From: Gammaproteobacteria bacterium UBA2679
GTDB lineage: Bacteria; Pseudomonadota; Gammaproteobacteria; Pseudomonadales; Oleiphilaceae
Length of the DNA stretch: 64,000 nt
NCBI GenBank assembly: GCA_002354735.1
Contig: DEMD01000004.1
Span: forward strand, 62,001-126,000
Reading direction: 5' to 3'
Shown here: one piece after another, positions 1 to 9,240 of the stretch
Layout: each line of letters opens with the position of its first letter
Numbering within the stretch: position 1 is the first letter of the stretch
The notes under the pieces: generated by a model
What the model saw: only the letters and a program-made list of their open reading frames with translations
Databases searched by the model: none
What the model was told of the DNA's origin: nothing
Position numbers and translations under genes: made by a program

Positions 1-191
1 CCCATGTCGTCGATGATGATAGCGATCGCGGGCAGCCGAGCCTCGTCATCGCCAGGGGCCTTCATTTCCAGTGCTGGCGGCGTCTTCGCTGCGACGATCG
101 ACGACAAGGCCAGCAACATCAGCCGTGGCGCCCAGAAGCAGCTCAGCCGCGCTGGCAGGCGCCGGTATAGCGATGGCCTTGATAGCTTCAT
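1..191 (-). CDS. yibQ: Divergent polysaccharide deacetylase (YibQ-like), N-terminal part, cut by window edge
   Basis: Only the first 63 codons lie in the window. From ATG at 191 the reading begins MKLSRPSLYR, passes a hydrophobic signal-like stretch (LMLLALSSIVAA, about residues 24-35) and reaches LPAIAIIIDDMG at the window edge. The pattern of a hydrophobic strand followed by IDD is the start of the catalytic fold in divergent polysaccharide deacetylases. The stop of ctpA lies 6 bases upstream, so the two genes are probably cotranscribed. The gene order gpmI-envC-ctpA-yibQ is conserved in many proteobacteria, which supports the assignment. The substrate of YibQ is not established; a role with EnvC in the periplasm is inferred from context. 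Confidence 0.8.
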   Translation of the reverse strand, partial: MKLSRPSLYRRLPARLSCFWAPRLMLLALSSIVAAKTPPALEMKAPGDDEARLPAIAIIIDDM

Positions 192-197
192 GGACGC

Positions 198-1589
198 TTA
201 CTTGAGAATTGTCAGCCCACGCAGCACGTTAATGCCTTCGCGGAGCTGAAAATCCTTGGAGATCATTTCGCTGGCCGCCTTTACATCCTCCTCGCTCATG
301 GCCGAATTCTTGCCCTTCTTGCTGCCGCCGTTTACCAGGTGGCCAGCCAGATCAGCTTCCTTGAAAATCGGTGATGACTGTAGTTCGGTGACCTTGGCTC
401 TGTTCACCAGGATGTCCGGCTCGATGCCCAGTGCCTGTATGGAGCGACCGCTTGGCGTATAGTAACGGGCAGTCGTAAGCTTCAGACCATGGGTATCGTC
501 CAGCTGGAGCACGGTTTGCACGCTGCCCTTGCCGAAGGTGTCGGTGCCCAGGATGATCGCGCGGCGGTTATCCTGCAGCGCTCCGGCCACAATCTCCGAA
601 GCGGAGGCCGAGCCCCCATTGATCAGAACCACCACCGGCACGCCTTCCAGAATATCGCCAGGCGTCGCATTGAATCGCAGCTTGGAACTGCGGATTCGAC
701 CATCGGTGTAAACGATCAAGCCATCTTCGAGCAGCGCATCTGAAACTTCGACAGCCGCCTGCAACACGCCACCAGGATTGTTTCGCAAGTCGAGAATGAG
801 GCCCTTGAGCGCTTCCTTTTCGCCCAACGCCTTTTTCAGTCGTTGTACGGCCTTGACGAAGTCGCCACCGGTCTGCGCCTGGAACTGCGTAATCCGGACG
901 TAGCCGACGCCACCGCCCAGCAGCATACGCTTGACGCTGTTTACGGAAATTACGGCACGTTCCACTGCAATCTCAAGTGGACCTTCTTCGCCGTCACGAA
1001 TGATGGTGAGCTTTACTTCGGAGCCCGGCGCACCGCGCATGGCATCTACCGCCTGGTCGAGGGTCATGCCTTTGACGCTCTGTTCATCCAGCTTGATGAT
1101 GAGGTCCCCGGCCTCGACGCCCGCTTTCTGCGCTGGCGTGTCGTCGATAGGGGTGATGACCTTGATGAAGCCATCCTCCATGCCAACTTCTATACCGAGG
1201 CCACCAAACTCACCGGTAGTACTCTCCTGCAGGCTTTCGAAAGCACTGGGTTCCAGATAGGCGGAGTGAGGGTCGAGGCCCGAGAGCATACCGCGGATCG
1301 CGCTGTTGATAAGCGTAGCGTCGTCGACTTCTTCGACGTAGGTCTTCTTGATGCGATCAAAGACTTCGGCGAACTTGCGGATATCATCGACCGGCACAGG
1401 GGATGGCGCTGCTCCAACGGTCAATTCGCTATCTGCGGCTGGTGCCTCGGCTGCTGGTACTTCTGCGCCCTCCGATGCCTCTTCGGCGGCATGGGCGATC
1501 GGCAGAAGGCAAAAGGCAGCCGAGAGAAGCCATGGGTATACAGTGCGTGAACTGCATCGTGCAGCCATGACCCGTTGAGCGAATAGCAT
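198..1589 (-). CDS. ctpA: Carboxy-terminal processing protease, S41A family, PDZ domain
   Basis: A 463-residue periplasmic serine protease. It has a signal peptide (PWLLSAAFCLLPIAHA), a region around FAEVFDRIKKTYVEEVDD typical of CtpA, a PDZ domain around GGLGIEVGMEDGFIKV, and the S41 catalytic core. The nucleophile is the serine in GGSASASEI and the general base is the lysine in TFGKGSVQ. An upstream GTG at 1655 is open in frame, but ATG 1589 is preceded by AGGAAG at good spacing and avoids running into envC, so I chose it. The family trims periplasmic substrates, including cell-wall hydrolases and their regulators. It sits between envC, an amidase activator or hydrolase, and yibQ, in the usual gammaproteobacterial order. 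Confidence 0.93.
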   Translation of the reverse strand: MLFAQRVMAARCSSRTVYPWLLSAAFCLLPIAHAAEEASEGAEVPAAEAPAADSELTVGAAPSPVPVDDIRKFAEVFDRIKKTYVEEVDDATLINSAIRGMLSGLDPHSAYLEPSAFESLQESTTGEFGGLGIEVGMEDGFIKVITPIDDTPAQKAGVEAGDLIIKLDEQSVKGMTLDQAVDAMRGAPGSEVKLTIIRDGEEGPLEIAVERAVISVNSVKRMLLGGGVGYVRITQFQAQTGGDFVKAVQRLKKALGEKEALKGLILDLRNNPGGVLQAAVEVSDALLEDGLIVYTDGRIRSSKLRFNATPGDILEGVPVVVLINGGSASASEIVAGALQDNRRAIILGTDTFGKGSVQTVLQLDDTHGLKLTTARYYTPSGRSIQALGIEPDILVNRAKVTELQSSPIFKEADLAGHLVNGGSKKGKNSAMSEEDVKAASEMISKDFQLREGINVLRGLTILK

Positions 1590-1642
1590 AGTAATCTTCC
1601 TGATATAAGGCTGGACGTGTGCTGCGGGTGGGCGTGATGGAA

Positions 1643-2914
1643 TCATCTCAACCACGGCAGCGGATTCTGGGCTTGGCCATCTTTGCGAATTTCAAAGTAT
1701 AGACCTGCTTCGGGCCGCCCACCGCTGCTTCCAGAGCTCGCGACGATGTCGCCACTGCGAACCTGACTGCCGGTTTCGGCATACAGCGCCTGGTTATTGC
1801 CATAGAGCGTCATAAAACCATCCCCGTGGTCAATAATCAACAGAAGGCCAAAGCCTCGAAGCCAATCGGCAAACACGATACGTCCCTGATGGACGGCATG
1901 GACCGGCGAGCTTGGCGGCAAGGTGATGAAAAGCCCATTGCCTTCGCGAAGTGAGGTGCGAAACGCAGGTAGTTTCCAGGCGCTGCCTCTCGAGCCGGTT
2001 CTAGCGCCGATGCTGGCCAGTGCCGCGTCGTCCAGCGGCCAGCGGAGACTGCCCTTTCGCTTGGCAAAATCCTCAGACTCGTAAGCCATATCGATTCGCG
2101 CCAGTGTCTCATTCATTTCCTTGACGAGAGCACTCAGGGACTTCTGGTCAGCTTTGAGCCGGGCCAGCCGGGACTGCTCACTGCCGACTTCTTTCTTCAG
2201 CGTAGCTACCAGCTTCTCACGACGCTGTTGCTCACGCTGCAGTTCCAGGCGCTCACTGGCGAGCTGGGCCCGCGTAGCCTCGAGCTTCGCTGCGGTGCTT
2301 TCGACAGCCTTCTGGTTTTGACGGAGTGCTTCAAGCTGATCCTTGTAGTCCAGGAGTTTTTCACGTTCAGCACGGGAATAGTAATTCAGATAGGTCAGCT
2401 TTCGCTGAGCAGCGGTGGGATCCTCACTGCCCAGGAGCAGCGCGAGCGCGGGAACCTGACCGGCACGGTGGGCAGCGCGGAGCAGTTCCTCTATACGCGA
2501 TCGACCGTCCTCAAGGCTTGCCTGTATCTGCGCGCCACTAGCCTGCAGAACATCCATTTCAGTGCGCGAATCTCGCAGTCTTGCATCGAGTTCGCGTAGC
2601 GCAACGATCTTGTTGTCTACTGACTTTTCGACAGCTCGCAAGGCCGCTTCATTCGAACTCAGTTTCGACGTGCTGTCTTTCAGTGTGGCCTGGGTCCGCT
2701 GAATGGCAGCCTTGAGCGCCTTGAGCTTTTCGGCATCCCTGGCTTGGATCTGCTTGTTGATGGTTTTGACTTCATCAGCATTGAGTGACGCATTCTGAGC
2801 GGCCAACGCCGGTGACAAGGGCGTTAGACCGAGAAGGCCGATCACCAGCGCTGAAAAAGCCAGGCGCAAGCGGCCATAAGCGACGCGGCGAAGCCGCGCC
2901 TTGCTTGCTGTCAA
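1643..2914 (-). CDS. envC: Murein hydrolase activator EnvC, M23/LytM family
   Basis: A periplasmic protein with a signal peptide (LAFSALVIGLLGLTPLSPALA), a long coiled coil over roughly the first 250 mature residues (rich in A, E, K, L, Q, R) and a C-terminal LytM/M23 domain (for example VHAVHQGRIVFADWLRG and IDHGDGFMTLYGN). EnvC coiled coils dock on FtsEX and the LytM domain activates cell-division amidases. The start is uncertain. An in-frame ATG at 3010 would overlap gpmI by 89 bases, so I place the start at TTG 2914, 7 bases after the gpmI stop, although its Shine-Dalgarno is weak. Whether the LytM domain keeps its zinc ligands needs an alignment. Envelope gene order supports the call. 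Confidence 0.88.
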   Translation of the reverse strand: MTASKARLRRVAYGRLRLAFSALVIGLLGLTPLSPALAAQNASLNADEVKTINKQIQARDAEKLKALKAAIQRTQATLKDSTSKLSSNEAALRAVEKSVDNKIVALRELDARLRDSRTEMDVLQASGAQIQASLEDGRSRIEELLRAAHRAGQVPALALLLGSEDPTAAQRKLTYLNYYSRAEREKLLDYKDQLEALRQNQKAVESTAAKLEATRAQLASERLELQREQQRREKLVATLKKEVGSEQSRLARLKADQKSLSALVKEMNETLARIDMAYESEDFAKRKGSLRWPLDDAALASIGARTGSRGSAWKLPAFRTSLREGNGLFITLPPSSPVHAVHQGRIVFADWLRGFGLLLIIDHGDGFMTLYGNNQALYAETGSQVRSGDIVASSGSSGGRPEAGLYFEIRKDGQAQNPLPWLR

Positions 2915-2921
2915 TCGCGGT

Positions 2922-4499
2922 TTACGCAAGCGGGCGGATAAGCGAATGACCTGACATTTCCTCAGGTTGATCAAGGCCCATGAGCGCAAGCAGAGTAGGT
3001 GCGATGTCACTCAGGCTGCCTTCGTTCAGACTGACCTTCGCGTCGCCGACATACACCAGGGGAACGGGTCCCGTCGTATGCTGTGTGTGGGCTTCCCCGC
3101 TATGGTCGATCATTTCCTCGAGGTTGCCGTGGTCGGCTGTGATGAGACAGTGGCCGTGCATCCGCTCGACCGCAGCGCACACCCGCTGGACGCAGACATC
3201 GACACACTCGGCGGCCTTCACAGCTGCTTCGAAATTGCCCGTGTGTCCCACCATGTCCCCATTGGCATAGTTGCAGATAATCAGATCGTACTTGCCGGAA
3301 ACGATGGCGTCACATAGCCGATCAGTCACTTCCGGCGCACTCATCTCGGGTTCGAGGTCATAGGTGGCCACCTGTGGCGAGGGCACAAGGACGCGGTCTT
3401 CACCCTTGTACTCATCCTCACGTCCACCGCTGAAAAAGAATGTGACATGAGCGTACTTTTCAGTTTCGGCAATTCGCAATTGGGTCTTGCCCAGCTTCTC
3501 CATATATTCGCCGATACCCATATGAATGGCAGAAGGTGGGTAGGCGCATTCGGCATCTATGTCATCAGCGTATTCGGTCAGCGTCACAAAGGTGCCAAGC
3601 TTCGGAATCCGGGCTTTCTCGAAGTCTGTCTGCTCCGGGTGCACGAAGGCGCGGCTGAGCTGACGTGCACGGTCTGCCCTGAAGTTCATGAAGATGATGA
3701 CATCACCGTCCTCTATCCGGCCGTCGGCATCGTTTATGGCCGTAGCTTTGACGAATTCGTCATTCTCGCCCCGCTCGTAGGCAGCTTCGAGGCCAGCCAG
3801 CGCATCGGCCGCAGCGTATTCGGCCTTGGCATCCGTGAGCAGGTCATACGCACTCTTGACGCGATCCCAACGGTTGTCACGGTCCATGGCATAGTAGCGG
3901 CCAATGATGGTCGCGATACGACCGTCAAACTGCTTGTCGGACGACAGCGTGGCGAGTCTGGACTGCAGCTTTTCGAGCGAGACATCAGCACTGCGTGGCG
4001 GGGTGTCGCGGCCATCGAGGAAGGCGTGGGCTCTTAGACGCTTGACGCCTGCAGCTTTGGCTGCATCACACAAGGCAAGGATATGGTCCTCGCTACTGTG
4101 CACGCCGCCTGAAGACACCAGGCCGAAGACATGCAGCCTGGAATTGTTCGCCACGGCTTTCTGCAGCGCCTTTCCAATGACGGGATTCTCTGCAAAACCG
4201 CCCTCTCTCACATCCTTGTCTATCCGCGTGAGGCTCTGGTACACGGTGCGGCCAGCGCCGAGGTTCATGTGGCCAACCTCGGAATTACCCATCTGACCTT
4301 CCGGCAGGCCAACGGCTTCGCCAGAGGTCTGGATCAGCGTGTGGGGACGTTCGTGCCAGATCTTGTCCCAGTAAGGCGTGTAGGCATGAAATATGGCGTT
4401 ATTGTCAGCTTCATCACGATGACCCCATCCATCCAGTATCAGTAAGACGGCCGGTGTTTTACGAGATTGGGTGTCGGCATGTGTGCTGGAGCCTTGCAT
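2922..4499 (-). CDS. gpmI: 2,3-bisphosphoglycerate-independent phosphoglycerate mutase
   Basis: This cytoplasmic, manganese-dependent enzyme interconverts 3- and 2-phosphoglycerate in glycolysis and gluconeogenesis. The 525 residues match the usual 510-530. The N-terminal metal site is in LLILDGWG (Asp23), and the phosphorylated serine is Ser73 in [12 protein letters not shown]. The C-terminal part has the metal-binding TADHGN and the HT motif in [14 protein letters not shown]. The start ATG has AGGAAGGA 8 bases upstream. It heads the gpmI-envC-ctpA-yibQ set and diverges from the yibN-grxC-secB set; the roughly 220-base space before yibN must hold both promoters. Confidence 0.97.
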   Translation of the reverse strand: MQGSSTHADTQSRKTPAVLLILDGWGHRDEADNNAIFHAYTPYWDKIWHERPHTLIQTSGEAVGLPEGQMGNSEVGHMNLGAGRTVYQSLTRIDKDVREGGFAENPVIGKALQKAVANNSRLHVFGLVSSGGVHSSEDHILALCDAAKAAGVKRLRAHAFLDGRDTPPRSADVSLEKLQSRLATLSSDKQFDGRIATIIGRYYAMDRDNRWDRVKSAYDLLTDAKAEYAAADALAGLEAAYERGENDEFVKATAINDADGRIEDGDVIIFMNFRADRARQLSRAFVHPEQTDFEKARIPKLGTFVTLTEYADDIDAECAYPPSAIHMGIGEYMEKLGKTQLRIAETEKYAHVTFFFSGGREDEYKGEDRVLVPSPQVATYDLEPEMSAPEVTDRLCDAIVSGKYDLIICNYANGDMVGHTGNFEAAVKAAECVDVCVQRVCAAVERMHGHCLITADHGNLEEMIDHSGEAHTQHTTGPVPLVYVGDAKVSLNEGSLSDIAPTLLALMGLDQPEEMSGHSLIRPLA

Positions 4500-4723
4500 G
4501 TGAGTCCTTCCTGTGAGGGCTGATCGGCCAATAAGTGTAACGGCCTCGTGGCTGCAGTCAAAGTGACATCAGTGACAGGTCGCCAAGCGGCCGTGGCAGT
4601 AAGTTCAGCCAGTATACAACAGACAGCTGCTTCAGCTTGCCGCCAGCTGTGTGTATAATGCCGTCCCTTCGCTTTTCAAAGCTTTTTCTCGTTCGTCTCT
4701 TCGAGCCCCGGCCAGGAATATAC

Positions 4724-5194
4724 ATGTCCCAGTTTATCGAATTCGTTACCAATAACTGGATACTCTGTTCAGTATTCGTCGGACTGCTGATCGCGTTACT
4801 CTTTACTGAAAAGAAGCGCTCAGGCAAAACCCTGTCGCCACAGCAGACCGTCATGCTGTTGAATCGTGACCAGGCGGTTGTCCTGGATGTGCGAGACAAG
4901 AAAGAAACTTCGAAGGGTGTCATTACCGGTTCGCATGTCATTCCCTTCACCGCTCTGAAGGACCGTGCAGCTGAACTCAAGAAATTCGGCGAAAAGACCA
5001 TTGTAGTCGTGGACAAGATGGGCCAGCATTCGGGCAGTGCCGTGAAACTACTGAAAACTGCCGGTTTCACAAATGTTGTGCGGATGGGTGGTGGTATCGT
5101 TGAGTGGCAGTCGGCCAATCTACCCCTTGTCCAGGCGAACGGTGGCAAGACCGGCAGTGGCAAGGCCGTTGCCAAGAGCAAGAACAAGTCCTGA
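4724..5194 (+). CDS. yibN: Membrane-anchored rhodanese-like protein without a catalytic cysteine (YibN-type)
   Basis: A 156-residue protein with one N-terminal membrane segment (WILCSVFVGLLIALLF, residues 12-27) and a rhodanese-like domain (VVLDVRDKKE, then GSHVIPF, then GGGIVEW). In active rhodaneses a cysteine begins the loop after the fifth strand. Here that place reads VVVDKMGQHSGSA, and the only cysteine in the protein is in the membrane segment, so sulfurtransferase activity by the usual mechanism is unlikely. ATG 4724 has AGGA 8 bases upstream; a longer in-frame reading from 4637 lacks support. It precedes grxC and secB, as yibN does in E. coli. Confidence 0.88.
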   Translation: MSQFIEFVTNNWILCSVFVGLLIALLFTEKKRSGKTLSPQQTVMLLNRDQAVVLDVRDKKETSKGVITGSHVIPFTALKDRAAELKKFGEKTIVVVDKMGQHSGSAVKLLKTAGFTNVVRMGGGIVEWQSANLPLVQANGGKTGSGKAVAKSKNKS

Positions 5195-5255
5195 ATCAGT
5201 CTCTGCGGCAGAATTTCCGCGGAGGGCAGTAAACCAGCTATTGGGAGACCATGAC

Positions 5256-5519
5256 ATGTCCGCTGAAGTCGTCATTTATACCACGACCTTCTGCCCCTAT
5301 TGTGTTCGTGCAAAGCAGTTGCTCAAGAGCAAGGGCGCCGAATTCAACGAGATCAAGGTCGACTCCGATGCTGCATTGCGTCGTGAAATGTCAGCTAAGG
5401 CTGGTGGCCGCACCAGCGTCCCGCAAATCTGGATCGGCGACAGGCACATCGGTGGCTGTGATGAACTCCATGAGCTGGCCAGAGCAGGGGAGCTAGACGC
5501 TCTGCTGGCTGGCCGCTAA
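5256..5519 (+). CDS. grxC: Glutaredoxin 3
   Basis: An 87-residue cytoplasmic thiol-disulfide oxidoreductase of the GrxC type. It has the CPYC active site at residues 13-16, the TSVPQIWI segment with the cis-proline, and the glutathione-site signature GGCDEL. ATG 5256 follows GGGAGACC; another ATG 5 bases earlier is out of frame. A longer in-frame reading starts inside yibN and is not credible. It lies between yibN and secB, in the order seen in E. coli, and is probably expressed with them. Confidence 0.95.
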   Translation: MSAEVVIYTTTFCPYCVRAKQLLKSKGAEFNEIKVDSDAALRREMSAKAGGRTSVPQIWIGDRHIGGCDELHELARAGELDALLAGR

Positions 5520-5560
5520 CCATAAAAAACCACGAGTACAGTAGATAAGGAAACAATGAT

Positions 5561-6076
5561 ATGGCAGATGAACAGGGCCAGGCAGCTGCGAACGCCAGTG
5601 GCAAGAAGCAGCCTTCATTCGCGCTGCAGCGAATCTATCTGAAGGATCTCTCCTTCGAATCGCCCAGCTCGCCCGGCGTTTTCGGTCAGGACTGGAAGCC
5701 AGCGGTCAATCTCGATCTGAATACTGAAAACAAACAGTTGAATGACAGTCAGTGGGAAGTCGTGCTGACACTCACCGTCACAGCCAAGGTTGGTGACAAC
5801 ACTGCATTCCTGGTGGAGATCCAGCAAGGCGGTGTGTTCATGATCGAAGGTCTCGAGCCTCAGCAGCTTGCACAGACGCTCGGCGCGTTCTGTCCGAATA
5901 TTCTCTTCCCGTATGCGCGTGAGACCATCGATTCACTCGTCGTGAAGGGCAGCTTTCCGGCCCTCATGTTGCAGCCTGTCAACTTCGATGCCATTTTTGC
6001 TGATGCCGTTCGTCGCAAGCAGGCAGAAGCTCAGGGTGCCGCATCGGGCAATGGTGCTGAAGGCGGTACCCACTAA
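5561..6076 (+). CDS. secB: Protein-export chaperone SecB
   Basis: A 171-residue cytoplasmic homotetrameric chaperone that holds precursors unfolded and passes them to SecA. Typical family stretches are [16 protein letters not shown] near the N-terminus, [13 protein letters not shown] in the middle and [36 protein letters not shown] towards the end (shown by its parts ILFPYARE and LQPVNFD). The acidic and glycine-rich tail varies in the family. AAGGAAAC lies 8 bases before the ATG. It follows grxC with a 41-base gap, completing yibN-grxC-secB; gpsA, which often follows in enterobacteria, is absent. Confidence 0.97.
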   Translation: MADEQGQAAANASGKKQPSFALQRIYLKDLSFESPSSPGVFGQDWKPAVNLDLNTENKQLNDSQWEVVLTLTVTAKVGDNTAFLVEIQQGGVFMIEGLEPQQLAQTLGAFCPNILFPYARETIDSLVVKGSFPALMLQPVNFDAIFADAVRRKQAEAQGAASGNGAEGGTH

Positions 6077-6346
6077 GGGCTACAGCCATCTGGCGCTTTC
6101 AGGGCTGCTTGTGCCCTGGGGGCGCCCATTAACTTCTAGAACAATTGTCAAGTCCAGTTTACCAAAGATAACAGCATTTTTTGTGCCTTTTCTCGCCGTA
6201 GATAGTAAAGCCTTAATTATCAATAGCTTGTACAGCGTTGCCCCGGCCCTTTAACGGCTGTTTCGGCCTGAGCTCATTTGACATGTGCTGCTAAAACCTG
6301 TTTCATACGTCGCGTTCTGAAAATGTAGCAATCGGACAGGAGCAGG
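6077..6346 (+). promoter_or_regulatory. Spacer and likely promoter region upstream of ectABC
   Basis: I see no gene in this 270-base gap. Just after secB a short hairpin is possible (CAGGGC at 6100-6105 with GCCCTG at 6113-6118) but no T-run follows, so it is a poor terminator. From about 6140 to 6235 the DNA turns AT-rich, unlike its surroundings. A weak sigma-70-like pair is TTGTCA at 6145-6150 and ATAACA at 6168-6173 with 17 bases between. Ectoine genes are normally induced by salt, often through several promoters; which of these sequences is used cannot be read from the DNA. Confidence 0.35.
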
Positions 6347-6874
6347 ATGACAGTTACTGAGCGTTTAAAAAGTAATGCCCCAGAGCAGTCGGACATCACG
6401 CTCCGGGAACCTCGCGCAGAGGATGGTTCCTCTGTATTCGACTTGATAAGTCTGTGTCCCCCTCTTGATACGAACTCGATGTACTGCAATCTTCTGCAGG
6501 CCTCGCATTTTGCCGGCACGTCCGTTGCCGCAGTTCGTAATGACGTTTTGTGCGGATTCATATCCGGGTATTTGATACCGAACCGACCCAACGTGCTGTT
6601 CATCTGGCAGGTTGCAGTCCACGAAAGCGCCCGCGGCCAGAAGCTGGCCAGTCGCATGCTCGAAGAGATTCTTGGCCGCCCTCAGTGCCGCCAGGTCACC
6701 GAGCTGCAAACCACGATCACTAAAAACAACGAAGCGTCCTGGAGCCTTTTTCAGCGGCTCGCAAAGACACTCGACGCCCCGTTAAACACCACGGTGATGT
6801 TTGATCGTCAGAAACACTTCGATGATCGCCATGACACCGAGATGCTGGTAAGCATCGGACCTTTCGCGCTTTAG
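6347..6874 (+). CDS. ectA: L-2,4-diaminobutyrate N-acetyltransferase
   Basis: The second enzyme of ectoine synthesis: it acetylates diaminobutyrate, using acetyl-CoA, to N-gamma-acetyl-diaminobutyrate. The 175 residues form a GNAT fold. Visible signatures are ITLREPRAEDGSSVFDLI, LDTNSMYCNLLQASHF and the acetyl-CoA loop VAVHESARGQKLASRML, followed by TTITKNNEASWSLFQRLA. ATG 6347 follows AGGAGCAGG. It opens the ectABC cluster; the gap to ectB is 124 bases. Product and order together make the call firm. Confidence 0.96.
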   Translation: MTVTERLKSNAPEQSDITLREPRAEDGSSVFDLISLCPPLDTNSMYCNLLQASHFAGTSVAAVRNDVLCGFISGYLIPNRPNVLFIWQVAVHESARGQKLASRMLEEILGRPQCRQVTELQTTITKNNEASWSLFQRLAKTLDAPLNTTVMFDRQKHFDDRHDTEMLVSIGPFAL

Positions 6875-6998
6875 TCGCACCTCAAGTCGGCAGGCCTCCA
6901 CTGGCCTGCAGGATCATCTTTGATCCGTTCATGAAGAAGCTGCGAATAATAGAGCCAGCACTTTCATGAGCGACAGAATGAATGGATAGGAGTTCTTT

Positions 6999-8330
6999 AT
7001 GAAAATTTTCGAAGAAATCGAATCAGAAGTCAGATCGTACGGACGATCCTTCCCGCGCCTTTTCAACCGCGCCAAAGCAGAATTTCTCTACGATAACGAA
7101 AACAACGAGTACCTCGACTTTCTCGCAGGTGCCGGCACACTGAACTACGGCCACAACAACGATATCCTGAAAGAGAAGCTGGTCGAGTACATCCTCGCGG
7201 ATGGCATCACTCACAGCCTGGATCTTTACACAGTAGCCAAGGCCGAGTTTCTCAAGACCTTCAACGAAAAGATCCTCAAGCCGCGTGGCCTGGACTATGT
7301 AGTTCAGTTTACTGGACCTACTGGTACCAATGCCGTTGAAGCAGCGATGAAGCTGGCTCGTACCGTGACTGGCCGTCAAAATATCATTTCCTTCACCAAT
7401 GGCTTTCATGGCGTAAGTCTTGGTGCACTGGCGGTGACCGGCAATTCTCACCATCGTGGTGCAGCCGGTATCGGCCTTGGCGGGACCAGCCGCGTGCCTT
7501 ACGACGAGTACCTCGGGGAAGGTTTCGACACCACTGAATATCTCGACAAGGTACTGTCAGATTCCAGCAGCGGTATCGACAAGCCCGCTGCGGTCATTGT
7601 TGAAACTGTTCAGGGTGAAGGCGGTATCAACGCTGCCAGTGCTGACTGGCTTCGCAGTCTGCAGGCAGTCTGCCGCAAGCATGACGTGCTTATGATCGTC
7701 GATGACATCCAGGCGGGCTGTGGTCGAACGGGCACCTTCTTCAGCTTCGAGGAAGCCGGTCTTGATCCTGATATGGTCACCATGTCCAAGTCACTCTCAG
7801 GCTATGGGCTGCCATTTGCCGTCGTACTGTTCCGACCAGAGCTCGACCAGTGGAAGCCAGGTGAGCACAATGGCACTTTCCGTGGAAACAACCTTGCTTT
7901 CGTTACGGCGAAGGCTGCGATCGACCACTACTGGTCTGATGACAAGTTCTCCAAGGAATGTGTTCGCAAGGGCGAGTACATGACCAAGCGTCTGAACGCC
8001 ATTGTGGCCAAGTATGGTGAAGGCAACTTCACGGCCTGTGGACGCGGCATGTTCCAGGGCATCAACTGCGTGAACGGCGAAATCGCCGGCAAGATTACGA
8101 AGCGCTCGTTCCAGAAAGGTCTGATGATCGAAACCAGTGGTGCCGATGATCACGTCGTCAAGCTGCTTTGCCCCTTGGTCATCACCGATGAAAACCTTGC
8201 CAAGGGCATCGATATCCTTGAAGAGTCTGTGAAGGAAATATGTCACGCTGAAGATTCCATTCCGGAAGAGGAAGTCTTCTTCGAGTCGCAGCAGCAGGAT
8301 AAGCCAGATACCCTCAAAGCAGTTAGCTGA
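6999..8330 (+). CDS. ectB: Diaminobutyrate-2-oxoglutarate transaminase
   Basis: The first enzyme of the ectoine pathway: it forms L-2,4-diaminobutyrate from aspartate semialdehyde with glutamate as amino donor. At 443 residues it is a class III, PLP-dependent aminotransferase. Visible are the cofactor region [18 protein letters not shown], the aspartate that contacts the PLP ring in [14 protein letters not shown], and the Schiff-base lysine in [21 protein letters not shown] lies 7 bases before the ATG. The C-terminal tail ([20 protein letters not shown]) is acidic and polar. It is flanked by ectA and ectC, with a 29-base gap to the latter. Confidence 0.97.
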   Translation: MKIFEEIESEVRSYGRSFPRLFNRAKAEFLYDNENNEYLDFLAGAGTLNYGHNNDILKEKLVEYILADGITHSLDLYTVAKAEFLKTFNEKILKPRGLDYVVQFTGPTGTNAVEAAMKLARTVTGRQNIISFTNGFHGVSLGALAVTGNSHHRGAAGIGLGGTSRVPYDEYLGEGFDTTEYLDKVLSDSSSGIDKPAAVIVETVQGEGGINAASADWLRSLQAVCRKHDVLMIVDDIQAGCGRTGTFFSFEEAGLDPDMVTMSKSLSGYGLPFAVVLFRPELDQWKPGEHNGTFRGNNLAFVTAKAAIDHYWSDDKFSKECVRKGEYMTKRLNAIVAKYGEGNFTACGRGMFQGINCVNGEIAGKITKRSFQKGLMIETSGADDHVVKLLCPLVITDENLAKGIDILEESVKEICHAEDSIPEEEVFFESQQQDKPDTLKAVS

Positions 8331-8359
8331 GTGCCGCACTCACTAATGGGAGAATCAGT

Positions 8360-8764
8360 ATGATCGTTAGAAATCTAGAAGACGCCGAGAAGAGCAATCG
8401 TCGCATAGTGTCGCCCGATGGCAACTGGGAAAGCACCCGTATGCTGCTCAAGGGTGACAAGATGGGCTTTTCCTTCCACATCACGACTATCTATGCGGGT
8501 GCCGACTTCGGCATCCACTATCAGAATCATCTGGAATCGGTGTATTGCATTTCAGGTGAGGGCGAGGTGGAAACGGTAGAAGATGGCGTGGTTCATCCAA
8601 TCAAGCCTGGCACACTGTATATCCTGGACAAGAACGACAAGCATATCCTGCGCGCGTTCAAGGAAATGAAGATGGCCTGCGTCTTCAACCCACCTTTGTC
8701 CGGTAAGGAAGTTCATAACGCTGAAGGCGCTTATGAGCTTGAAGCAGAAGCCGTAGAAGGCTGA
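8360..8764 (+). CDS. ectC: L-ectoine synthase
   Basis: Cyclises N-gamma-acetyl-diaminobutyrate to ectoine. The 134-residue protein is a small cupin, as usual for EctC, starting [14 protein letters not shown]. The metal-site residues are expected within the [18 protein letters not shown] and [15 protein letters not shown] stretches. GGGAG precedes the ATG by 8 bases. No ectD (hydroxylase) or aspartokinase gene follows; the next gene, trmL, is on the other strand and converges, with its stop 6 bases away. The cell is thus predicted to make ectoine but hydroxyectoine synthesis is not encoded here. Confidence 0.97.
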   Translation: MIVRNLEDAEKSNRRIVSPDGNWESTRMLLKGDKMGFSFHITTIYAGADFGIHYQNHLESVYCISGEGEVETVEDGVVHPIKPGTLYILDKNDKHILRAFKEMKMACVFNPPLSGKEVHNAEGAYELEAEAVEG

Positions 8765-8770
8765 AGCTTG

Positions 8771-9235
8771 TCAGCTGGCGCCAGCGAAATCGAGCTGGCG
8801 CCAGGCCTCATAGCTGACGATGGCCACGGCATTGGAGAGATTCAGGCTGCGGTTATTCGGCATCATGGGGATTCGCAAGCGCTGCTCTTCGGGTTGCGCT
8901 TGCAATATCTCTGGTGGAAGGCCACTGGTTTCCGATCCGAACAGTAGAATATCCCCCGCACGATAGCTCACACTACTGTGTGATCGCATGCCCTTCGTAG
9001 TAATCGCGAACAATCGCCGTTCCCCCAAGGCTGCCCCAAAGGCTTCGAAATCGCGATGTACCGTCAGGTTGTCGAGATCTCTATAATCCAGGCCTGCCCG
9101 GCGCAACTTGCGTTCTTCCAGCACAAAGCCCATACGGCCTATGATATGCAGTTTGCAGCCATTGTTGGCCGCGAGCCGCATGATGTTGCCTGTGTTCGGC
9201 GCGATCTGCGGCTCGTATAGGGCTATATGAAACAT
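8771..9235 (-). CDS. trmL: tRNA (cytidine/uridine-34 2'-O)-methyltransferase TrmL
   Basis: A 154-residue SPOUT methyltransferase that 2'-O-methylates the wobble base of certain leucine tRNAs, using S-adenosylmethionine. It shows the family start [17 protein letters not shown] and the trefoil-knot cofactor motifs [11 protein letters not shown] and [20 protein letters not shown]. The length matches the minimal SPOUT family. It starts 5 bases after the thiolase stop, so they are probably cotranscribed although unrelated in function. Its last codons form half of a strong hairpin at the convergence with ectC. Confidence 0.95.
   Translation of the reverse strand: MFHIALYEPQIAPNTGNIMRLAANNGCKLHIIGRMGFVLEERKLRRAGLDYRDLDNLTVHRDFEAFGAALGERRLFAITTKGMRSHSSVSYRAGDILLFGSETSGLPPEILQAQPEEQRLRIPMMPNNRSLNLSNAVAIVSYEAWRQLDFAGAS
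8775..8804. terminator. Strong GC-rich hairpin at the ectC/trmL convergence
   Basis: The 10-base palindrome CTGGCGCCAG occurs twice, at 8775-8784 and 8795-8804. The two copies pair as an 11-bp stem (8775-8785 with 8794-8804) around the 8-base loop gaaatcga. It lies just after the ectC stop and inside the last codons of trmL, so both transcripts carry it. There is no T-run on either strand, so it is not a textbook intrinsic terminator. It may still pause polymerase or protect mRNA 3' ends. Confidence 0.45.
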
Positions 9236-9240
9236 TGTGC

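Noticed and set aside
843..1550. Long open frame on the + strand opposite ctpA (235 residues)
   Set aside because: It is antisense to a clear protease gene, has no ribosome site or recognisable domain, and looks like a GC-driven shadow.
3447..4037. Open frame of 196 residues opposite gpmI
   Set aside because: Antisense to a highly conserved enzyme; no independent coding evidence.
6100..6118. Hairpin after secB as intrinsic terminator
   Set aside because: The stem is short (6 bp) and no T-run follows.
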